Assembly (NCBI RefSeq): GCF_019665765.1
Contig: NZ_CP081150.1
Span: 806,001 to 870,000 of the forward strand
Source: Deefgea tanakiae
Lineage (GTDB): Bacteria; Pseudomonadota; Gammaproteobacteria; Burkholderiales; Chitinibacteraceae
Length of the DNA stretch: 64,000 nt
Reading direction: 5' to 3'
Part shown: positions 58,668-64,000 of the stretch, one piece after another
How positions within the stretch are numbered: the first letter of the stretch is position 1
How the letters are laid out: every line of letters begins with the position of its first letter
Notes under the pieces: generated by a model
Seen by the model: only the letters and a program-made list of their open reading frames with translations
Databases searched by the model: none
What the model was told of the DNA's origin: nothing
Program-made: the position numbers and the translations under genes

Positions 58668-61600
58668 ATGCCAAAACGTACCGACCTTAAAAGCATATTG
58701 ATTATTGGCGCAGGCCCGATTGTGATCGGCCAAGCGTGTGAATTTGACTACTCTGGCGCGCAAGCTTGTAAAGCGCTGCGCGAAGAGGGTTACAAAGTTA
58801 TTTTGGTTAACAGCAATCCTGCGACCATCATGACCGACCCGAATATGGCCGATGTGACTTACATTGAGCCGATTACGTGGCAAGTTGTGGAAAAAATTAT
58901 CGAGAAAGAGCGCCCAGACGCGATCTTGCCGACCATGGGTGGCCAAACAGCGCTGAACTGTGCGCTCGATTTGTGGCACCACGGCGTGCTCGACAAATAC
59001 AAAGTTGAATTGATTGGCGCAACACCAGAAGCCATCGACAAAGCCGAAGATCGTCAAAAATTTAAAGTGGCGATGGATAAAATTGGTTTGGGTTCAGCGC
59101 GCTCAGGCATTGCACATAGCCTTGAAGAGTCATTGGCCGTACAGGCGCAAGTCGGCTTCCCGACGATTATTCGTCCATCGTTCACGATGGGTGGTTCGGG
59201 CGGTGGTATTGCCTACAATATGCAAGAATTCATCGAGATCTGCACACGCGGTCTTGACCTCTCGCCAACGAAAGAATTGCTGATTGAAGAATCGTTGTTG
59301 GGTTGGAAAGAGTATGAGATGGAAGTGGTTCGTGATAAGAACGACAACTGCATCATCATCTGCTCGATTGAAAACTTAGATCCAATGGGTGTGCATACCG
59401 GTGACTCGATCACGGTTGCGCCAGCGCAAACGCTGACTGACAAAGAATACCAAATCATGCGTAATGCATCGATTGCTGTTCTGCGTGAAATCGGTGTGGA
59501 TACCGGTGGCTCGAACGTGCAATTCTCGGTGAACCCTGCCGATGGCCGTTTGATTGTCATCGAAATGAACCCACGTGTATCACGCTCTTCAGCGTTGGCG
59601 TCAAAAGCAACGGGTTTCCCGATTGCTAAAGTGGCGGCAAAATTGGCGGTAGGTTACACGCTCGATGAGCTCAAAAATGAAATCACTGGCGGCAAAACGC
59701 CAGCATCTTTCGAGCCATCGATCGATTACGTGGTAACGAAGATTCCTCGTTTTGCGTTTGAAAAATTCCCGCAAGCGAATGACCGCCTGACGACGCAAAT
59801 GAAGTCAGTGGGTGAAGTGATGGCCATCGGCCGCACTCAGCAAGAATCATTGCAAAAAGCCTTGCGTGGTCTAGAAACTGGCATGTCTGGCTTTGATGAA
59901 GTTTGTACCGATCGCACCAAGATCGAATCAGAAATCGCAACGCCAGGTCCAGAGCGTCTGTGGTATGTCGCGGATGCTTTCCGTGTTGGCTTGACCTTGG
60001 ATGAAGTTCACAATATTTCGAAGATCGATCCATGGTTCTTGGTGCAAATTCAAGACATCTTGAACGATGAAGCCGCTTTGCGTGGCCGTGCAGTAGAAAG
60101 CGTGACTAAGCTTGAATTCCGTAAACTGAAACGCAAAGGTTTCTCGGATCGTCGTTTAGGTACTTTGCTTGGTTGCGATCAAAATGCAGTGCGTAAGGCG
60201 CGTCATGCATTTGGTGTTCGTCCGGTGTATAAACGCGTAGACACCTGCGCCGCTGAGTTTGCGAGCGATACTGCTTATATGTATTCGACTTACGAAGAAG
60301 AATGCGAAGCAGCGCCAACGGATAAAAAGAAAGTGATGATCTTGGGCGGTGGCCCGAATCGCATTGGTCAGGGTATCGAATTTGACTACTGCTGCGTGCA
60401 TGCGGCTTTGGCTTTGCGTGACGATGGTTACGAAACCATCATGGTCAACTGCAATCCAGAGACAGTCTCTACTGACTACGATACTTCCGATCGCTTGTAC
60501 TTCGAGCCTTTGACCTTAGAAGACGTATTGGAAATCGTTGCGGTTGAAAAACCATTCGGCGTGATCGTTCAATATGGTGGTCAAACGCCATTGAAATTGG
60601 CGCGTGCGCTTGAAGCCAACGGTGTGCCAATTGTTGGTACTTCGCCAGATATGATTGACGCAGCCGAAGATCGCGAGCGTTTCCAAAAATTATTGCAAGA
60701 TTTGCAATTGCGTCAACCGCCAAACGCCACAGCGCGTAATGAGCAAGATGCATTGCATTTGGCGCGTGAATTGGGTTACCCACTCGTGGTTCGTCCATCG
60801 TATGTATTGGGTGGCCGCGCGATGGAAATCGTTCATTCAGACAAAGACCTCGAACGCTATATGCGCGAAGCAGTGAAAGTGTCGAATGATTCTCCAGTAT
60901 TGCTGGATCGCTTCTTGAACGACGCGATTGAAGTTGATGTGGATGCGATTTCTGATGGTACTGATGTAATTATCGGCGGCATCATGGAGCATATCGAACA
61001 AGCGGGTGTTCACTCAGGTGACTCAGCATGTTCATTGCCACCGTATTCATTGAGCAAAGAATTGCAAGACGAATTACGTCGCCAAACGGTGTTGATGGCT
61101 AAAGGCTTGAACGTGATTGGCTTGATGAATGTTCAGTTTGCGATTCAAGGTAAAGGCGCTGACGCGAAGGTTTATGTGTTGGAAGTGAACCCTCGTGCTT
61201 CACGTACTGTGCCGTATGTGTCAAAAGCAACGAGTGTGCCGCTAGCAATGGTAGCTGCGCGTTGTATGGTCGGTCAGTCATTGGTATCGCAAGGCGTTAC
61301 TACGGAAGTGATTCCACCGTACTACTCAGTGAAAGAGGCGGTTTTCCCATTCGCTAAATTCCCTGGCGTTGATTCAATTCTCGGCCCTGAAATGAAATCA
61401 ACCGGTGAAGTGATGGGGGTGGGTACGACTTTTGCCGAAGCCTTTGTTAAATCACAATTGGCTGCAGGCGTGGTATTGCCAACGCAAGGTAGTGTGTTTA
61501 TCTCTGTGCGTGAAGGCGACAAAGCCGCTGCGATCGAGTGTGCGACTATCATGGCAGGCCTTGGTTTCAAAGTCTTGGCAACCAAAGGCACTGCAGCAGC

Positions 61601-61889
61601 GATTGAAGCTGCGGGTGTTGCCGTGACTGCAGTGAATAAAGTGACCGAAGGTCGTCCACACATCGTAGATATGATTGTGAATGGTCAAGTTGGCATGATT
61701 TTCAACACGGTGGATGAGCGTCGCCAAGCAATTCAAGACAGCTACTCAATTCGTCATGAAGCATTGAAAGCTAAATTGCCAGTATTTACGACCATCGCAG
61801 GTGCGAAAGCGGCTTGTGTAGGTATTCGTGACATGAAAGAGTTGAACGTTTACAGTTTGCAGGACTTGCATTTACAGTTGAATAACTGA
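58668..61889 (+). CDS. carB: Carbamoyl-phosphate synthase large subunit
   Basis: 1073 residues, the same length as E. coli CarB. It joins bicarbonate, ammonia and two ATP into carbamoyl phosphate. Two ATP-grasp halves are present: [35 protein letters not shown] near residue 1, and [24 protein letters not shown] near 554. Oligomerisation (about 403-553) and C-terminal MGS-like regulatory domains follow. The ATG has no visible Shine-Dalgarno. It is 128 bp after carA, in the same direction. Confidence 0.98.
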   Translation: MPKRTDLKSILIIGAGPIVIGQACEFDYSGAQACKALREEGYKVILVNSNPATIMTDPNMADVTYIEPITWQVVEKIIEKERPDAILPTMGGQTALNCALDLWHHGVLDKYKVELIGATPEAIDKAEDRQKFKVAMDKIGLGSARSGIAHSLEESLAVQAQVGFPTIIRPSFTMGGSGGGIAYNMQEFIEICTRGLDLSPTKELLIEESLLGWKEYEMEVVRDKNDNCIIICSIENLDPMGVHTGDSITVAPAQTLTDKEYQIMRNASIAVLREIGVDTGGSNVQFSVNPADGRLIVIEMNPRVSRSSALASKATGFPIAKVAAKLAVGYTLDELKNEITGGKTPASFEPSIDYVVTKIPRFAFEKFPQANDRLTTQMKSVGEVMAIGRTQQESLQKALRGLETGMSGFDEVCTDRTKIESEIATPGPERLWYVADAFRVGLTLDEVHNISKIDPWFLVQIQDILNDEAALRGRAVESVTKLEFRKLKRKGFSDRRLGTLLGCDQNAVRKARHAFGVRPVYKRVDTCAAEFASDTAYMYSTYEEECEAAPTDKKKVMILGGGPNRIGQGIEFDYCCVHAALALRDDGYETIMVNCNPETVSTDYDTSDRLYFEPLTLEDVLEIVAVEKPFGVIVQYGGQTPLKLARALEANGVPIVGTSPDMIDAAEDRERFQKLLQDLQLRQPPNATARNEQDALHLARELGYPLVVRPSYVLGGRAMEIVHSDKDLERYMREAVKVSNDSPVLLDRFLNDAIEVDVDAISDGTDVIIGGIMEHIEQAGVHSGDSACSLPPYSLSKELQDELRRQTVLMAKGLNVIGLMNVQFAIQGKGADAKVYVLEVNPRASRTVPYVSKATSVPLAMVAARCMVGQSLVSQGVTTEVIPPYYSVKEAVFPFAKFPGVDSILGPEMKSTGEVMGVGTTFAEAFVKSQLAAGVVLPTQGSVFISVREGDKAAAIECATIMAGLGFKVLATKGTAAAIEAAGVAVTAVNKVTEGRPHIVDMIVNGQVGMIFNTVDERRQAIQDSYSIRHEALKAKLPVFTTIAGAKAACVGIRDMKELNVYSLQDLHLQLNN

Positions 61890-61986
61890 TAACGTATTGC
61901 ACTTAAAGTTGAAGCCGCTGCTCCGTCTGGAGTGGCGGCTCTTGTTTTTATTGGCGGCGATGAACGTTGCTAATTGGAGAAATAGT

Positions 61987-62469
61987 ATGATTAAAGTCCC
62001 ACTGACGGTGGTTGGCGCTGAAAAACTCAAAACAGAGTTAGCCCATCTAAAAAGCGTAGAGCGCCCTACAGTCATTGCGGCGATTGCCGAAGCACGCTCG
62101 CATGGTGATCTCTCTGAAAATGCTGAATACGATGCAGCGAAAGAGAAGCAAGGCTTTGTTGAAGGTCGTATTGCTGAGTTGGAAAGTAAATTGTCGAATG
62201 GGCAAATTATTGATCCAAAAGAATTGGCGGAAACCGCAGAAGGCCGCGTGGTATTTGGTGCCACCATCTTGCTGCAAGATTTAGAAACTGAAGCCGAAGT
62301 GACGTATCAAATCGTTGGCGATGATGAAGCCGATATTAAAGCTGGCAAAATTTCAGTATCAAGCCCGATTGCACGTGCTTTAATTGGCAAGTATGCCGAA
62401 GATGTGGCTGAAGTAATGGCACCTGGCGGTATTCGCGAATATGAAATTTTAGAAGTTCAATATCTATAA
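61987..62469 (+). CDS. greA: Transcription elongation factor GreA
   Basis: 160 residues. [69 protein letters not shown] is the coiled coil with the acidic tip [10 protein letters not shown]. The C-terminal domain has [10 protein letters not shown] and [11 protein letters not shown]. It stimulates RNA cleavage in backtracked RNA polymerase. ATG 61987 is preceded by TTGGAGA; the longer frame from 61897 includes leader codons only. It follows carB by 97 bp. Confidence 0.96.
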   Translation: MIKVPLTVVGAEKLKTELAHLKSVERPTVIAAIAEARSHGDLSENAEYDAAKEKQGFVEGRIAELESKLSNGQIIDPKELAETAEGRVVFGATILLQDLETEAEVTYQIVGDDEADIKAGKISVSSPIARALIGKYAEDVAEVMAPGGIREYEILEVQYL

Positions 62470-62485
62470 CTGAGACGGAGTAGGG

Positions 62486-62530
62486 GTATTGCCTTGAGGT
62501 AATTTATAGGCAATGGCTCCATTCATATAC
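62486..62530. repeat. 45-bp palindromic repeat, copy 9
   Basis: Begins GTATTGCCTTGAGGTAATT and ends AATGGCTCCATTCATATAC. It lies 16 bp after the greA stop and immediately ahead of the DUF4149 start. Confidence 0.75.
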
Positions 62531-62533
62531 ATC

Positions 62534-62968
62534 ATGGGTAATGGTCTAAAAAATGTGCTCACCACGCTCTGGATTGGTGGAATGTGGATTGTTGGTGTCA
62601 TCGTTACACCTGCGCTATTTGCTAGTTTAGATAAAGCTGTCGCCGGCATGGTGGCAGGTAAGTTATTTCATGCTATCGGTTGGATTGGTATTGTCGCGGG
62701 TATTTTTTTGGCGATCTGGTGGATTTGGAAAGACGGCTTGCGCGCATTTCAAGGGCTACGCTTATGGTTGATTCTTGGCATGTTATTGTGTACGTTGGTG
62801 AATCAGTTTGCGATCTTTCCCATGATTGCCGAATTAAAACCCGTGGTGAGTAATGCGGCAGAAGGGATGTTTGGTGGTGGTTTAGCCCAGTGGCACACCA
62901 TTTCGAGCTTGATCTACTTGCTGCAGAGTGTGATGGGTCTAGCCTATGTTTGGAAAAGCGATTATTAA
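62534..62968 (+). CDS. DUF4149 membrane protein
   Basis: About 144 residues with four hydrophobic helices. NVLTTLWIGGMWIVGVIVTPALFASLDKAVAGMVAGKLFHAIGWIGIVAGIFLAIWW is the DUF4149 signature, and WHTISSLIYLLQSVMGLAYVW closes it. Its function is unknown. Its place after greA and before yhbY is normal in betaproteobacteria. The start is placed at ATG 62534, since ATG 62513 lies inside the palindrome; no clear ribosome binding site is present. Confidence 0.85.
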   Translation: MGNGLKNVLTTLWIGGMWIVGVIVTPALFASLDKAVAGMVAGKLFHAIGWIGIVAGIFLAIWWIWKDGLRAFQGLRLWLILGMLLCTLVNQFAIFPMIAELKPVVSNAAEGMFGGGLAQWHTISSLIYLLQSVMGLAYVWKSDY

Positions 62969-63010
62969 TTGCTTTGCTATTCCAGTAGTCTGAGTTACTT
63001 TTTACTAGGC

Positions 63011-63036
63011 ATAAAAAAGGCGGCTAAGCCGCCTTA
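63011..63036 (-). terminator. Terminator of yhbY
   Basis: Perfect stem AAGGCGGC/GCCGCCTT with loop TAA; the minus-strand transcript ends in TTTTTTAT. Confidence 0.9.
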
Positions 63037-63039
63037 TGA

Positions 63040-63360
63040 TTATTTTGCTACTTTCTTTTGTTTCGGTAGCAAAATCTTCGGTTTGTCTGTATTGCTTGGA
63101 CGGAAAATAAGCAGTAATTTACCAAGATGCTGCACTGGGCAAGCTTCTAATTCAACACAGATTTGTTCCATATATTGAACACGTGCTTCGCGATCATCGC
63201 CAAGTACACGAATCTTAATTAATTCATGTGCATCTAAATTGATTGCAATTTCGCGCATCACTGATTCAGTTAGGCCATTACTGCCAATCATCACGACCGG
63301 ATTAAGATGGTGCGCTAAGCTGCGCAAGTGGCGGCATTGATCTGCGCTAAGTTGTAACAT
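63040..63360 (-). CDS. yhbY: YhbY family RNA-binding protein (CRM domain)
   Basis: 106 residues. LSADQCRHLRSLAHHLNPVVMIGSNGLTESVMREIAINLDAHELIKIRVLGDDREARVQYMEQICVELEACPVQHLGKLLLIFRPS is the single CRM domain of YhbY, which associates with the 50S ribosomal precursor. It is divergent from rlmE. Confidence 0.94.
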   Translation of the reverse strand: MLQLSADQCRHLRSLAHHLNPVVMIGSNGLTESVMREIAINLDAHELIKIRVLGDDREARVQYMEQICVELEACPVQHLGKLLLIFRPSNTDKPKILLPKQKKVAK

Positions 63361-63406
63361 GAGATTAAACCTTAAAAAACCTTGATATAACCGGATAGTC
63401 TACCTG

Positions 63407-64000
63407 ATGGCTCGTTCTAATTCCAGTAATGTATGGCTACAAGAGCATGTTAATGATCATTACGTGCAGATGGCGAAAAAAGATGGCTATCGCGCAAGAG
63501 CTGCGTATAAGTTGATCGAAATTGACGATAAAGACAAATTATTAAAGCAAGGTATGTGGGTTGCTGACTTGGGTGCTGCACCTGGTAGTTGGTGCCAAGT
63601 GGCAGCCCAAAAAGTTGGCCCGAGCGGGCGTGTTTTTGCACTGGATATTTTGGAAATGGACCCGATCCGAGGGGTTGAGTTTGTACAAGGCGATTTTCGT
63701 GAAGACGAAGTGCTGGCTGAATTTAATAGCCTGCTTAACGGACGACAGATAGACCTTGTCATTTGCGATATTGCCCCCAATATAACGGGTAATGCCGATA
63801 CTGATCAGGCGCGCAGTATGTATCTATGTGAGCTAGGCTTGGAATTTGCACGTGAACAGTTGAAACCAGGTGGCAATTTTTTGGTTAAAGTGTTCCAAGG
63901 ATATGGTTTTACCGAGTATATGACGGCGATGCGGGAAACTTTTGCCTCCGTTGTGACTCGAAAACCTAAAGCATCGCGTGACCGTAGCCCAGAAGTTTAT
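63407..64000 (+). CDS. rlmE: 23S rRNA (uridine-2552-2'-O)-methyltransferase, 3' end outside window
   Basis: 198 codons are visible before the right edge. [40 protein letters not shown] is the FtsJ/RlmE opening. The SAM site is [20 protein letters not shown], and the catalytic Asp is in [32 protein letters not shown]. The Lys of LVKVFQGYG completes the K-D-K-E set as far as can be seen. It methylates U2552 of 23S rRNA. The yhbY-rlmE pair is divergent, as in related genomes. Confidence 0.95.
   Translation, partial: MARSNSSNVWLQEHVNDHYVQMAKKDGYRARAAYKLIEIDDKDKLLKQGMWVADLGAAPGSWCQVAAQKVGPSGRVFALDILEMDPIRGVEFVQGDFREDEVLAEFNSLLNGRQIDLVICDIAPNITGNADTDQARSMYLCELGLEFAREQLKPGGNFLVKVFQGYGFTEYMTAMRETFASVVTRKPKASRDRSPEVY

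Overview
The window reads as chromosomal DNA of a betaproteobacterium, most likely Neisseriales and plausibly the chitin-degrading Chitinibacteraceae (Deefgea/Chitinibacter type). This placement is inferred from protein resemblance, from the carA-carB-greA-DUF4149-yhbY-rlmE order at the right end, from a secreted tandem chitin-binding protein and from moderate GC content. No rRNA, CRISPR array, phage or transposase gene is visible, and there is one tRNA (Arg-ACG). The window cuts an MltF-like lytic transglycosylase on the left and rlmE on the right.

Layout. 1-9.5 kb: pyruvate kinase, a divergent pseudouridine synthase, a periplasmic binding protein, an Hpt-HD-GYP protein, YceH, a cold-shock protein, an acyltransferase pair and a phosphoglycerate kinase of the eukaryote-like type. 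9.5-16 kb: FMN reductase, tandem-receiver protein, NDH-2, chitin-binding protein, HEQAH metalloprotease, SatP, RarD. 16-25.7 kb: tRNA-Arg, a GGDEF-EAL protein, 2-Cys peroxiredoxin, ZapE, an AT-rich orphan, YqhA, quinone reductase, DinB and small proteins. 25.7-36 kb: pntAA-pntAB-pntB transhydrogenase, a Fur-box DUF2325 gene, the gltIJKL glutamate/aspartate transporter, mutY and an AsmA protein. 36-45.9 kb: thioesterase and lipoprotein, a GlxA regulator/EamA/isochorismatase cluster, a NemR-controlled yqhD-curA-ohr detoxification operon, rsmJ-mtfA. 46-51 kb: a chemoreceptor fused to a sugar-binding protein, then a copper module (His/Cys-rich exported protein, multicopper oxidase, DUF411). 51-64 kb: GT4 glycosyltransferase and LpxH-like phosphoesterase, small housekeeping proteins, exonuclease, FIST protein, glutathione peroxidase, carAB, greA, DUF4149, yhbY, rlmE.

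The most unusual gene is 46094-48433: a methyl-accepting chemotaxis protein with almost no periplasmic part and a complete family-1 sugar-binding domain (GtsA-like) fused to its C-terminus, where topology places it in the cytoplasm. The second strong signal is non-coding. Nine copies of an imperfect palindrome, 45 bp long (one copy 44), with GTAT...ATAC ends and an AGCCATT/AATGGCT core are scattered through the window, eight of them within 1-16 bp of a stop codon. A separate 95-bp element with terminal inverted repeats occurs twice, once in the carA leader. A duplicated NemR-type operator, identical over 21 bp, ties nemR to the yqhD-curA-ohr operon.

All calls come from reading translated sequence and DNA motifs. 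No database search was run, so family names rest on recognised motifs and remembered family sequences.
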